Origin: Nodularia sphaerocarpa UHCC 0038
Lineage (GTDB): Bacteria; Cyanobacteriota; Cyanobacteriia; Cyanobacteriales; Nostocaceae
DNA: 64,000 bases
Assembly: GCF_022376295.1 (NCBI RefSeq)
Contig: NZ_CP060140.1
Coordinates: forward strand, 4,778,356 to 4,842,355
Direction: 5' to 3'
A program made the position numbers and the translations under genes. This document shows, piece after piece, positions 51,377 to 60,541 of the stretch; position 1 is the first letter of the stretch; each line of letters opens with the position of its first letter. The notes under the pieces are model-generated. The model had not been told where the DNA came from. It worked only from the letters and a program-made list of their open reading frames with translations, and did not search any database.

Positions 51377-52073
51377 TTGCACTCCTGACAAAGGTTTAAT
51401 CCGGTAATTAATTTTGTTTTGATCGCCATATCCCCATAATTAGCCTGCCTATTCAGGCTTAGTTCGTCAGTTCTAGGCATCAGCCTGTGGGTGGATAATT
51501 TGTTAATCAGGCTGTACTAAACAATTCACAAATTGAGGGAGCATTTCGTTCAAAAAAATAACTTTATAATTAGGTAAATTAGCCTGATAAATCATGGCAA
51601 ATATTCATCCATAAATTAAATTAAATCACTGCAATTTCTACCGATTCGTCATGTCTTGGTTGTGTATAATTTACACTTTTTTGGCAAAAATTTGATATTT
51701 CCTGCTTTTTCAGCATTTTTCTCAAAAAACCAGATTAAGATTAGGTTATTAAAATTTTAAGAAAAGTTAAACAATACCCTTCAACATATCAAGTTTTGAG
51801 GCAAGTTTCATGAAAACTTCATGAGAATTTTCTCATGTTTGATTATTCAATAAATGGCCGAACTTAAAATCAGGTTTAAATCTTGGTCAAAAAGGTGATA
51901 TTGCCAGATTTAGTTAAGCAAAAAATTATGCCTATTTCATAAAGAGTTAGATAAATAATTTCAAATTTTGATGCAGAAAGGTAAGCTGAATGGATTAATT
52001 GTAAATTTAATTAAGTTTACTTGTTGATCAACAAGATACGAATTTAAATAACTTAAAATGAAAAGGAATAAAA
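51377..52073. promoter_or_regulatory. AT-rich spacer between divergent genes
   Basis: This 697-base gap separates the leftward glycosyltransferase operon from the rightward histidine kinase pair, so it should contain both promoters. It is strongly AT-rich with a few CAGGCTG repeats near 51455-51515. I see no gene, and no promoter box convincing enough to place. Confidence 0.4.
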
Positions 52074-53672
52074 ATGAGCAGGTCAATCAACCGTTTTAGC
52101 GATCGCCTCTGGCGGGGCTTTACCGAACGCTTATCAGTCACCAAAATATCTCAGTTATTTACAGTTTGGCAGCAAATGTTAGGGGAAGCCCGCACTCGGA
52201 TTTTGCTCTGGTACTTACTGATTTTAGGAATAACATTTCTTGTAGCAATTCCGGCATTTCGCTACCAGATATATCAGCGCATTGATCAGCGAGTTCTTCA
52301 GGATATGGAAGCAGATATCATGGCTTTCCAGGCATTGATTGACGGCAAAAGCTTTGTTCCAGAAAATAGACTCACGGATCATAACTCTGACAAAATGGTA
52401 ATCGAGTCAAGGCAATTGAAGCGTTTGGACTCTGGAGAAGACTTAAAAAAGCTATTTCGAGCTTATCTGCTGTATCGACTACCCGAAGATGAATCCTACT
52501 TGATCACGTTTATCGATGGTGAATTCTACAAATCTAGTCCTAGCGCTCGCCCCAAGCTTTTAGCCAGAGACTCACTACTAATGAGAGAATGGGCAAAACA
52601 AACCCAACCACAACGAGGCGAAAAGGAATTTTTTACCCCTAAATTTAGTAAAATTCTTTACATGGTGGAACCCGTTATCATCAATGGAGAAACACGGGGA
52701 ATTTTTGTCGTTGCCCACAATACAGCCGGGGAAAGGGAAGAAGCTTTAGAAGCAGTTTCTGTGTTTGTGGAAGCCGCTAGCCTAGTGTTTATCCTGTCTT
52801 TAATCCTCACCTGGTTAGCTGCGGGGCGCATACTAGCGCCTCTGGGGATAATTATCACTACGGCTCATGCCATCAGTGAATCAGATTTAACTCAGCGCTT
52901 ACCTACGCGAGACAGGGGGGAATTGGGAGAATTAGCCAAGACATTTAACGAAATGATGGACAGGCTCGAAGCAGCTTTTGCCAGTCAGCGTGAATTTGTC
53001 AATGATGCTGGACACGAACTGAGAACGCCCATCACGATCATTCGCGGACATTTAGAATTGATGGGAGATGATCCCCAAGAACAACAGGAAACTTTAGCAT
53101 TAGTGATCAGCGAACTGGACAGGATGAGCCGTTTGGTTGATGATTTGATTTTGCTGGCAAAAGCAGAACGTGCAGATTTTTTACAGGTAACAACTGTGAA
53201 TGTGGCACAGTTAACTGAAGAATTATTTGTCAAAGCCCAAGCACTGGCAGAGAGGGACTGGCAATTGGATGCTGTCGCCAAAGGTCAGATTGTCGTTGAT
53301 CGCCAAAGAATTACGGAAGCTGTGATCAATTTGGCGCAAAATGCTACTCAGCATACTGGGGAAAGTGATACTATTTCCATAGGTTCTGCGATCGCCAAAG
53401 GAAAGGTGCGCTTTTGGGTACATGATACAGGCGAAGGCATTCCCCTGGTTGATCAAAAACGGATTTTTGAACGCTTTGCTCGAACTTCCAACAGTCGCCG
53501 TCGTTCAGAAGGTGCGGGGTTGGGGCTATCCATTGTGCGCGCGATCGCCGAATCTCACGATGGCGAAGTATTACTTCGCAGTCAATTAGGAAAAGGTTCC
53601 ATGTTTACCATCGTTTTACCACTCGATCCGCCGCAAACAGTCAGTGTTTATGCCCAATATTCTCATCGTTGA
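52074..53672 (+). CDS. Sensor histidine kinase with HAMP domain
   Basis: The 532-residue protein has two membrane helices (about 43-62 and 230-252) around an extracytoplasmic sensor region. Then come HAMP (253-305), HisKA with the phospho-acceptor His314 (AGHELRTPI), and HATPase with an N-box near NLAQNATQHT, DTGEGIP, FERFAR and GAGLGLSIV. All kinase motifs are intact. AAGGA lies before the ATG. The gene overlaps the response regulator gene by 23 bases, so the two form a two-component system. The signal is not readable. Confidence 0.93.
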   Translation: MSRSINRFSDRLWRGFTERLSVTKISQLFTVWQQMLGEARTRILLWYLLILGITFLVAIPAFRYQIYQRIDQRVLQDMEADIMAFQALIDGKSFVPENRLTDHNSDKMVIESRQLKRLDSGEDLKKLFRAYLLYRLPEDESYLITFIDGEFYKSSPSARPKLLARDSLLMREWAKQTQPQRGEKEFFTPKFSKILYMVEPVIINGETRGIFVVAHNTAGEREEALEAVSVFVEAASLVFILSLILTWLAAGRILAPLGIIITTAHAISESDLTQRLPTRDRGELGELAKTFNEMMDRLEAAFASQREFVNDAGHELRTPITIIRGHLELMGDDPQEQQETLALVISELDRMSRLVDDLILLAKAERADFLQVTTVNVAQLTEELFVKAQALAERDWQLDAVAKGQIVVDRQRITEAVINLAQNATQHTGESDTISIGSAIAKGKVRFWVHDTGEGIPLVDQKRIFERFARTSNSRRRSEGAGLGLSIVRAIAESHDGEVLLRSQLGKGSMFTIVLPLDPPQTVSVYAQYSHR

Positions 53673-54318
53673 AGATGAACCCCGAATTGCTTCATTTATT
53701 CAAAAAGGATTGCGATCGCAAGGGTTCACAACCACAATTGTCACAGATGGGCAGTACGTGTTAGATGTAGTGCAGAGTAACACTTTTGACTTGTTAATTC
53801 TGGATTTGAGGCTACCCGGAAAAGATGGATTTCAAGTCCTCGAAGAACTACGGGGACAAGGGGAAGACATACCAGTGATTATCCTCTCAGCCCGCAGTGA
53901 CATTCATCACAAAGTGGCTGGACTCGAAGGCGGTGCAGATGATTATGTCACCAAACCTTTCCGCTTTGAAGAACTCCTAGCGCGGGTACGGTTACGGTTA
54001 CGAAGTGCTAAACCTGTCAGAGATGCCGCAGAATTTACCCTCAAAGCTGGTAATATAGTCCTTAATTTGCGGACTCGACAAGTGAAAATAGGCGATCGCC
54101 TCATCGAATTACCAGCCCGTGAATTTGCAATGGTAGAAAAGTTTTGCCGCCATCCAGGACAAATCATCAGTCGAGAGCAATTATTAGATTACGTCTGGGG
54201 TTATGACTATAATCCAGGTTCTAATATTGTTGATGTGTATGTTGGTTATCTTCGCAAGAAATTAGGCAGTCAAGTCATTGAGACAGTTAGAGGTATGGGT
54301 TATCGCTTGCGAACTTAG
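53650..54318 (+). CDS. OmpR-family response regulator
   Basis: The 222-residue protein starts at ATG 53650 (MPNILIVEDEP), preferred over GTG at 53644 since receiver domains begin this way. The receiver has the acidic pair in VEDEP, phosphorylated Asp52 (LILDLRLPGKDG), Thr/Ser in ILSAR and Lys in VTKPF. The C-terminal winged helix has REFAMVEKFCRHPGQIISR and NIVDVYVGYLRKKLG. It is cognate to the overlapping kinase gene. Confidence 0.94.
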   Translation: MPNILIVEDEPRIASFIQKGLRSQGFTTTIVTDGQYVLDVVQSNTFDLLILDLRLPGKDGFQVLEELRGQGEDIPVIILSARSDIHHKVAGLEGGADDYVTKPFRFEELLARVRLRLRSAKPVRDAAEFTLKAGNIVLNLRTRQVKIGDRLIELPAREFAMVEKFCRHPGQIISREQLLDYVWGYDYNPGSNIVDVYVGYLRKKLGSQVIETVRGMGYRLRT

Positions 54319-54412
54319 TAGAAAGTAGAAAGCAAGTGCCTTTTTTTGCATCAACCTCATTTTCATTTCCCCGACTGGAACGCATTTAAGTTCATCTGAG
54401 TCGTGGTTAATT

Positions 54413-55546
54413 ATGAAACAGCATCACAACTTCGATGAACTGGCTTGTAGCCAGTCCAGTAGTTCCTTAGAATCAAGTAACTCCAGTCCAAACACAAGCA
54501 ATTCTCGATATTGGTTCAGCCATTTGAAAGTTGCTCAAAAGATTGGCTTGGGATATGGACTGCTTTTGAGCATTGCTGTACTGGGAACGAGTATTGGGTT
54601 TCTAATTGCAGATTATTATCAGCAACAAGCGCAAAAGCGCGAAGAAGCCGCCATCGAAGAGTTATATCAGATGTATCAACTGAAAACCATTGTGTTTCGT
54701 GTGCGGACAAACCAACACAAGTTGATTTTATACATGGAGCAATCAAACAGATGGCGAGAACAATATACTTTGTTACTGAAGTATGTTGAGCAAGCTAGAC
54801 AAGTTTGGTTTGAGTTCAAAGCTAGCTACAGCACTGAGAACAGTATCATCTATGATTCTGTAATTGAACAAAAAGCAGTTGATCGTTTGTTGCAGAACTA
54901 CAAAGACTTTGATATTTATTTACAGCGTACAGAGGTTTTGTTTAGCGATAACAATCCCAATCAATTATCACCCAGCGAGATTAAGACAGCACAAAACCAA
55001 CTGTTCAATTTCATGCATAGTTCATCAGTGTTTATGATTGATGATTTTCTGGATGACATCACAAACCTGGTGGAAGTCATAGCTGAGGAGTATCAGCAAG
55101 CAAATTGGCAATTGCAAAGAGCTGAAAAATTACGCCTGTACATTATTATTGGTAGCCTATCACTATCAATTGCGATCGCCACATTATTAGCAATTTACAC
55201 CAGTGGTACTATCGCTCGTCCCATTCAAGCAGTAACCCATATTGCCCAACAGGTGATAGAGCAATCTAATTTTGATTTGCAAGCACCAGTCACAACTAAT
55301 GACGAAGTGGGAATCTTGGCTGCTTCCCTAAATCGTCTCATCCAGGAAGTTCAGCAACTGATCAAAGTTCAAAATAATACTAACGAACAGCTAGAAGTCT
55401 ACAGTCAGATACTAGAAGAAAAAGTCCGTGAACGAACGCGGGAGTTAAATGAGAAAAATCTCAGATTGGAATTGGCATTAGATGAATTGCGTCGTACTCA
55501 AGCTCAACTCGTAGAAACTGAGCAAAATGTTGAAAAAAACTTATAG
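54413..55546 (+). CDS. Truncated sensor kinase: sensor, HAMP and coiled coil only
   Basis: The 377-residue protein has TM1 (45-66), a helical extracytoplasmic domain (70-240), TM2 (241-262), HAMP (263-318) and a coiled coil ending LRRTQAQLVETEQNVEKNL. In cyanobacterial kinases this coiled coil normally runs straight on into QTEKMSSLGQ-type sequence and HisKA/HATPase domains. Here a stop follows, and then a 118-bp decamer repeat. No kinase remnant is seen in any frame downstream. Either the 3' part was deleted, or the gene now works as a kinase-less sensor. It sits 94 bases after the response regulator. Confidence 0.75.
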   Translation: MKQHHNFDELACSQSSSSLESSNSSPNTSNSRYWFSHLKVAQKIGLGYGLLLSIAVLGTSIGFLIADYYQQQAQKREEAAIEELYQMYQLKTIVFRVRTNQHKLILYMEQSNRWREQYTLLLKYVEQARQVWFEFKASYSTENSIIYDSVIEQKAVDRLLQNYKDFDIYLQRTEVLFSDNNPNQLSPSEIKTAQNQLFNFMHSSSVFMIDDFLDDITNLVEVIAEEYQQANWQLQRAEKLRLYIIIGSLSLSIAIATLLAIYTSGTIARPIQAVTHIAQQVIEQSNFDLQAPVTTNDEVGILAASLNRLIQEVQQLIKVQNNTNEQLEVYSQILEEKVRERTRELNEKNLRLELALDELRRTQAQLVETEQNVEKNL

Positions 55547-55576
55547 CGTTTACTAGTCTACTGAAGTACAGAAGAG

Positions 55577-55694
55577 TTATCTGTATTTATCTGTATTTAT
55601 CTGTATTTATCTGTATTTATCTGTATTTATCTGTATTTATCTGTATTTATCTGTGTTCATCTGTATTTATCTGTATTTATCTGTGTTCATCTGT
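55577..55694. repeat. TCTGTATTTA decamer tandem repeat, about 12 copies
   Basis: About twelve copies of TCTGTATTTA or TCTGTGTTCA occur head to tail, ending CATCTGTGGAC and TAATTCTTGTAG. It shares unit and terminal sequence with 39037-39128. It begins 31 bases after the truncated kinase stop codon. Confidence 0.9.
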
Positions 55695-55783
55695 GGACAA
55701 TTAATTCTTGTAGGGGCATTGCAATATGCCCCTAGTATTGAGGTGGGAATCGCTATTCAATACCAAAAAGGCAAATAAAGTTT

Positions 55784-55820
55784 GTTTCAATCCCTAATAG
55801 GGATTATTTGTAATTGGAAC
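55784..55820. CRISPR. Orphan single CRISPR-type repeat (37 bp)
   Basis: GTTTCAATCCCTAATAGGG opens a 37-base sequence ending TTGTAATTGGAAC. It has the length, the GTTTCAATCCCT start with internal CCCTAATAGGG dyad, and the TTGGAAC-type end of Nostocales CRISPR repeats. Only one copy exists: the flanks show no second repeat within normal spacer distance, and no cas genes are in the window. So it is a relic or a solitary repeat, not an array. Confidence 0.6.
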
Positions 55821-55968
55821 ATTGCTCAGTCGGATAAATATGCTGCAAGGAAAAAGACTTATTTCCCAGGATACCAAAAACAGCATTTTGATATATCGAG
55901 CTAGGATTAAACATCATGCACCACCCAGCCCTACAAACAGACTAGCTAGATGAGACGGAGGCTTAGTT

Positions 55969-56877
55969 GTGTTACAAACTCATAGGCGGCGAATCAACCC
56001 CAGATGGAATATTACCGAAACCATCACTGGCTACATCTTTATGATGCCCACAATATTGGTTTTGGGGTGTTTTGTCATTCTACCGATAATCTACGCCGTT
56101 TTTCTCTCCCTGCATAAAGTCCAACTTCTCGGCGGTATAGAATACGACTTCATCGGCTTTCGCAATTTTACCCGCTTAGTTGAAGATGAACGCGTAGGCA
56201 TTGCTTTGAGAAACACAGCCGAATATGTGGCAATTGTTGTACCAACTCAAACCATTTTAGCCTTATTGCTGGCAGTAACCCTTAATTCTGGCATTCGGGG
56301 TAAAAACTCGTGGCGGATATTATTCTTTTTACCCACAGTCACATCCTCAGCCGTGCTAACCCTGATATTCATGTGGATTTATAACACGGATGGACTATTA
56401 AATAATGTTCTCGCTTTTCTGGGTTTGCCTACATATAACTGGTTAGGTGATCCAGCCGTGGCACTCAAAGGCATTATGATTATGAATATTTGGTCAACTG
56501 CACCATTTTATATGGTGATTTACTTGGCAGCTTTGCAGGACATCCCTCAAAAACTCTACGAAGCCGCAGAACTTGATGGGGCAGATTGGTGGCAACAGTT
56601 TATCTATATTACCATTCCCCTGCTCAAACCTGTGACTTTTTTTGTCGTGGCTATAGGAATTATTGGGACATTTCAACTTTTTGATCAGTCTTACATTTTT
56701 TCTGGTGGTACAGGTGGGCCGAACAACGCCACTTTGACTATGGTACTACTAATTTACCAGGCTGTATTTCGGAATTTACAGATGGGATATGCGGCTGCGA
56801 TCGCCTTTTTGCTGGCAGTAATAATCATTGCCGTTACCTTGATTCAGCAGCGAATTTTTGGAAGCGAAAAAACATGA
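55969..56877 (+). CDS. Sugar ABC transporter permease, MalF/UgpA type
   Basis: The 302-residue protein starts at GTG, with GGAGG 8 bases upstream. It has six membrane helices and the EAA loop EAAELDGADWWQQFIYITIPLL-like segment beginning at residue 198, which contacts the ATPase. Family CUT1 permeases work as heterodimers with a MalG-type partner, encoded next with an ATGA overlap. No binding protein or ATPase gene lies beside them, so both must come from elsewhere; sharing one ATPase (MsmK/UgpC type) is common. Confidence 0.92.
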   Translation: MLQTHRRRINPRWNITETITGYIFMMPTILVLGCFVILPIIYAVFLSLHKVQLLGGIEYDFIGFRNFTRLVEDERVGIALRNTAEYVAIVVPTQTILALLLAVTLNSGIRGKNSWRILFFLPTVTSSAVLTLIFMWIYNTDGLLNNVLAFLGLPTYNWLGDPAVALKGIMIMNIWSTAPFYMVIYLAALQDIPQKLYEAAELDGADWWQQFIYITIPLLKPVTFFVVAIGIIGTFQLFDQSYIFSGGTGGPNNATLTMVLLIYQAVFRNLQMGYAAAIAFLLAVIIIAVTLIQQRIFGSEKT

Positions 56878-57710
56878 CTCACATTTCCCGCTTACCTTGG
56901 CTCAAAGCACTGTTATACCTTGTCCTTACCCTCTATGCAGTCATCACCTTAATTCCTTTCCTGTGGGCGCTTTCAGCATCCTTTAAACCCCTCTCAGAAA
57001 TTATCAGTGGCCAATTCAATTTTTTCCCCCAGAATTTTACACTTGATAATTACAAACAGATATTTGTGCAAGAACCCTTATTTTGGCGATGGTTTTTCAA
57101 CAGTGTCTTCATAGCCGTCAGTGTCACCCTATTAAACTTGCTATTCAACTCAATGGCTGGGTATGCCTTAGCCAGGCTGAGTTTTGTCGGTAAAAGCTTC
57201 TGGTTCTTCTTAATTTTGGCATTGCTAGCAGTCCCCACACAAATCACCCTCATTCCCACATTTTTGATTTTGAAAGCCATTGGCTGGCTAAATTCCTACC
57301 AAGGCATGATTGTTCCTGGTATGGTTAACGCCACCTTTATTTTTATGATGAGGCAGTTTTTTGTAAATTTTCCTAAAGAATTAGAAGAAGCCGGTCAATT
57401 AGATGGTTTAAATACCTTGGGGATTTTTCAGCATATTGTCTTACCACTAGCAAAACCCGCATTAGCAGCACAAGCAGTTTTTGTCTTCATGAGTAGTTGG
57501 AATAATTTTTTACTTCCCATCGTCATCCTCTTTGACCCAGAAATGTTTACCCTACCCTTGGGCTTGAACAGCTTCAAAGGTCAATATATCAGCTATTGGA
57601 ATTATATTATGGCTGCTTCGATGATATTTACCCTACCAGCTTTAGGGATTTATGCCTTTTTTAACCGCTACTTTATTCAAGGTGCGACATTCACAGGAGG
57701 CAAAGGTTGA
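56874..57710 (+). CDS. Sugar ABC transporter permease, MalG/UgpE type
   Basis: The 278-residue protein has six membrane helices and an EAA loop EEAGQLDGLNTLGIF (171-185) followed by IVLPLAKPAL. The start overlaps the upstream permease stop by four bases. Together they form the membrane channel of a CUT1-family sugar or glycerol-phosphate importer. The substrate cannot be told from the permeases. Confidence 0.92.
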   Translation: MTHISRLPWLKALLYLVLTLYAVITLIPFLWALSASFKPLSEIISGQFNFFPQNFTLDNYKQIFVQEPLFWRWFFNSVFIAVSVTLLNLLFNSMAGYALARLSFVGKSFWFFLILALLAVPTQITLIPTFLILKAIGWLNSYQGMIVPGMVNATFIFMMRQFFVNFPKELEEAGQLDGLNTLGIFQHIVLPLAKPALAAQAVFVFMSSWNNFLLPIVILFDPEMFTLPLGLNSFKGQYISYWNYIMAASMIFTLPALGIYAFFNRYFIQGATFTGGKG

Positions 57711-58315
57711 ATTGTCAAACAATTTTAGATTTTAGATTTTAGATTTTAGATTGACTCCACAGATAAATCTACGGGCTTGAGGATTTTAGATTTGGGATTT
57801 TCGATTGATTGATTCCACAGATAAATCTGGGGGCTTGTAGCATTAAGGAACTATTGGTCATTTGATTATATTACATAATATTAAGTGTATATTGACGTAT
57901 TAGCCGTTGATCCCCACCTCAACTGTCACCATATTTTGGGCAACAAATTGCACTCTGAACATGATATTGGTATTAGAGTGACTCAATCTCTATCTGTTGT
58001 GTGAATCACGATTATGGGTTTTACAAACCTACTGAGCGCAGAGATAGCAGCAGACCACAGGAATACTGTGGAAAAAGTGTTTTCTCGGTGTAACCAACAG
58101 CAAAATTGCCAAAAAACGCCAAAAGACCGATTTGGTAAAGATGCAAAGGCAATTATTTCCCACATATTGTCGGAAACATACCCAAAGGTCACTATGAACT
58201 CAAAGAGTGAGACCTAAGTCAAGCTAATGGCAAAAACCAGAGCTGTCATTAGCAACATGGAGATTGAGCATCGCTATATTAGCTGTGTTGAGCGTCAAAA
58301 ATTTTAAGGGGAATC
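57711..58315. repeat. Repeat-bearing spacer upstream of psbV
   Basis: This 605-base gap starts with a TTTTAGA tandem tract (57722-57750). A direct repeat pair of about 31 bases (57751-57781 and 57809-57840; TTGAYTCCACAGATAAATCT and GGGCTTG) follows. From 58014 a 67-codon open frame exists, but it lacks a ribosome site and family features, so I do not call it. The psbV promoter should lie near the end. Confidence 0.6.
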
Positions 58316-58807
58316 ATGTTTAGAAGACTAATTGGCGTTGTTGTTGCTACCATTTTGCTCACATTTCAGTTGGTTGTCGGTAGCGCGACAGCAGTAGAAC
58401 TGGACGAAGCAATCAGAACAGTGCCATTAAATGATCAGGGTGATACTGTTGTACTCAGCCTTAAACAAGTAAAAGAAGGTAAACGCTTATTTCAATATGC
58501 TTGCGCCCAGTGTCATGCTGGGGGTGTTACCAAAACTAACCAAAACGTGGGACTAGAACCAGAATCTCTGGCACTGGCAACACCAAACCGGAATAATATT
58601 GAAGGATTGGTAGACTACATGAAAAATCCCACAACCTATGACGGTGAAGAGGAAATTTCTGAGTTACACCCCAGCCTCAAGAGTGCAGATATTTTCACAG
58701 AAATGAGAATTTTCACAGAAGATGACTTAACTGCTGTGGCTGGTCATATTCTTCTCCAACCAAAAGTAGTTGGTGATAAGTGGGGTGGCGGTAAAATTTA
58801 TTACTAA
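58316..58807 (+). CDS. psbV: Photosystem II cytochrome c550
   Basis: The 163-residue precursor has a signal peptide (1-26, cleaved before VELDEAIRT). The mature 137-residue protein carries a c-type heme site CAQCH (Cys63, Cys66, His67), with His118 (SELHPSL) as second axial ligand. NPTTYDGEEEISELHP and the terminal GGGKIYY are typical of PsbV. It is an extrinsic lumenal subunit that stabilises the oxygen-evolving manganese cluster. AAGGGG precedes the ATG. It is a single-gene unit. Confidence 0.97.
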   Translation: MFRRLIGVVVATILLTFQLVVGSATAVELDEAIRTVPLNDQGDTVVLSLKQVKEGKRLFQYACAQCHAGGVTKTNQNVGLEPESLALATPNRNNIEGLVDYMKNPTTYDGEEEISELHPSLKSADIFTEMRIFTEDDLTAVAGHILLQPKVVGDKWGGGKIYY

Positions 58808-58910
58808 ACTCCTAACAAATAACTCATTGTTGGCTACTGAGTACAGATAAGTAGCTAGGGACTAAGCTGAACATCCTATAATTTGCATAGCATCATTTAA
58901 TATAACTCTT

Positions 58911-58937
58911 GTGGGGGAGGGCAAGGACTGCCCGCCC
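58911..58937. repeat. 27-bp element, inverted copy at 60458
   Basis: GTGGGGGAGGGCAAGGACTG followed by CCCGCCC is exactly the reverse complement of 60458-60484. The flanking CTCTT and ACTTT bases are also similar, so the full repeat is longer. Confidence 0.8.
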
Positions 58938-59026
58938 TTGATGTGCAAATTCAAAGCAGAACAGCTTAATACCGTCCTGAAGTCAACAGCCGCTCTCGTT
59001 GTAGCTACCGTGTACACACAACTGTT

Positions 59027-59106
59027 GTAGGGTGTGTTGTCGCCTAGCGCAACGCACCATCTTCGATTTTCGGTGCGTTAGGACTAGCATCCATAACGCA
59101 CCCTAC
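59027..59106. mobile_element. MITE-like palindromic element, GTAGGGTG ends
   Basis: Ends GTAGGGTGTG (59027-59036) and CGCACCCTAC (59097-59106) are inverted with one mismatch, and GGTGCGTTA/AACGCACC words repeat inside. The 80-bp size and lack of coding suggest a non-autonomous dispersed element. The remaining parts of the psbV-petE spacer (58808-59421) show no gene. Confidence 0.55.
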
Positions 59107-59351
59107 CCAAATAAAGGTTTTTGGACTGGTGTGTATACCCTAGCCCTTTGTAGAGAAAAGCTTTGTCGTGGGGTTGATGGTAGGGATAATTCATGAGTTG
59201 TCCCTATTTCACTTTCAACGCATCCTCTGAAAATCTGACATTTTACCCATAAACTCTTGGGTGTGATGTAGTCTAGTAATTCTCTGCCATTGCACCAGAA
59301 AAACTGATGATTTAGCTTCAATCATAAAAAAAAAATTTTATCTACGACAGA

Positions 59352-59380
59352 TTGTCATATTTTGGCGTTGATTTTATTTA
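59352..59380 (+). promoter_or_regulatory. petE: Putative petE promoter
   Basis: TTGTCA (59352-59357), 17 bases, then TATTTA (59375-59380) resembles a sigma-70 promoter. It lies 42 bases before the plastocyanin ATG. By eye only. Confidence 0.4.
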
Positions 59381-59421
59381 AAATGGGAAAGGGAAATAAA
59401 AAGTATAGTTAGGAGAAAGCC

Positions 59422-59841
59422 ATGAAATTGTTTGCTGCAAGCTGGCGACGTTTGACTCTATCGGTGTTGACAGTTCTTTTAGTTGTTAGTAGCTTTGTCG
59501 TTTTCACACCCAGCGCTTCAGCTGATACCTTCCAGGTAAAACTGGGTAGTGACAAAGGAATGCTCGCATTTGAACCTAGCAAATTGACAGTTAAACCAGG
59601 TGACACAATTGAGTGGGTGAACAACAAAGTTCCTCCCCATAACGTTGTGTTTGATGCGGCAAAAAACCCCGGTAAGAGTGCTGATTTGGCAAAAACTCTG
59701 TCTCACAAGCAATTGCTGATGAGTCCTGGTCAAACCCAAACCACAACAATTCCCGCAGACGCACCTGCTGGTGAATACACCTTCTATTGCGAACCTCACC
59801 GTGGTGCTGGTATGGTTGGCAAATTGATTGTCGAAGGTTAG
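59422..59841 (+). CDS. petE: Plastocyanin
   Basis: The 139-residue precursor has a Sec/Tat-like signal (1-34, SWRRLTLSV and then ASA before DTFQVKLG). The mature 105-residue blue copper protein has ligands His73 (PPHNVVF), Cys123 and His126 (YCEPH) and Met131 (GAGMVG). It carries electrons from cytochrome b6f to photosystem I in the thylakoid lumen. AGGAG lies 7 bases before the ATG. Confidence 0.98.
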   Translation: MKLFAASWRRLTLSVLTVLLVVSSFVVFTPSASADTFQVKLGSDKGMLAFEPSKLTVKPGDTIEWVNNKVPPHNVVFDAAKNPGKSADLAKTLSHKQLLMSPGQTQTTTIPADAPAGEYTFYCEPHRGAGMVGKLIVEG

Positions 59842-60038
59842 AAGTAGCTTTTTTAAGTTTTTCGGCGAATTAGCGAAAACTAGCAAGCCATACCCGTAAA
59901 TGGGATGTACGAATAGCGGTAATGAGTTTTATTCCCAGCGAGAACGTTGAAAGTTTTTGGCGATAGAGAAAGAAACTTGTTACCGCTAATTCTCAGGATT
60001 TGAATTAAGGACTAAAGTCCTTACTACGAACCAAGCAC

Positions 60039-60380
60039 TTATCGTGATTCTATTTGAGAAACTCTCTTATCTAATTTATTAACTTGTTGCTTTAATTCCA
60101 CGACTAAGGTAGCCAAACGCTCAAACTTTTGCTCTTGTGGCGATAAGTTACGTTCAGCATCAGTTGACTGTGGACGGGTAAGGGATGTTCTGGGTGATGG
60201 AATTTTACCCATTTGATTCAACTGATACTCCACTCTGCTTAAGCGAGACTCTACACGATTAAAATCTGCTTGTAAATTGTTAAATCGAGACTCTATTTGC
60301 TGTGATGCGACTGGTTTAGACAATAAGCCCAACCAAACAATAATTACCACAAGTCCAGCTAAAATTAATCTGCGAAACAT
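60039..60380 (-). CDS. Small exported coiled-coil protein of unknown function
   Basis: The 113-residue protein has an N-terminal membrane or signal helix (5-25, LILAGLVVIIVWLGLL). Then come two heptad-rich stretches, residues 28-57 (IESRFNNLQADFNRVESRL) and 84-113 (FERLATLVVELKQQVNKLD), separated by a Ser/Pro-rich link. It matches nothing I can name; similar short anchored coiled-coil proteins are common in cyanobacteria. GGAG lies upstream of the ATG. It is encoded alone on the minus strand between petE and the HCF173-like gene. Confidence 0.7.
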   Translation of the reverse strand: MFRRLILAGLVVIIVWLGLLSKPVASQQIESRFNNLQADFNRVESRLSRVEYQLNQMGKIPSPRTSLTRPQSTDAERNLSPQEQKFERLATLVVELKQQVNKLDKRVSQIESR

Positions 60381-60457
60381 TTCATCAACTCCTGCGGTGG
60401 AGGTGGGAGGTGGAAAACGATTTTTTTCTCTTGTGGAACAGGCATCTTGCCTGTTGT

Positions 60458-60484
60458 GGGCGGGCAGTCCTTGCCCTCCCCCAC
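60458..60484. repeat. 27-bp element, inverted copy of 58911
   Basis: Exact reverse complement of 58911-58937. Just left of it, CAGGCATCTTGCCTG is another small palindrome related to the one near 4683. Confidence 0.8.
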
Positions 60485-60541
60485 AATACTTTTGTCTATT
60501 GCACTATTTTAGGCTTGTCAGTCCACTACATAGAGATTTTT

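Noticed and set aside
55784..55820. A CRISPR array
   Set aside because: Only a single repeat can be found; no second copy within spacer distance and no cas genes in the window.
58014..58217. 67-codon open frame upstream of psbV
   Set aside because: There is no ribosome-binding site, and its composition is not protein-like (scattered Asn, Gln, Lys). It lies in a spacer full of repeats.
59103..59321. 72-codon minus-strand frame between psbV and petE
   Set aside because: It partly overlaps a palindromic element and shows no recognisable motif or start signal.
59856..59881. Possible hairpin terminator after petE
   Set aside because: The arms (AGTTTTTCG and CGAAAACT) are short with a bulge, and no T-run follows on the plus strand.
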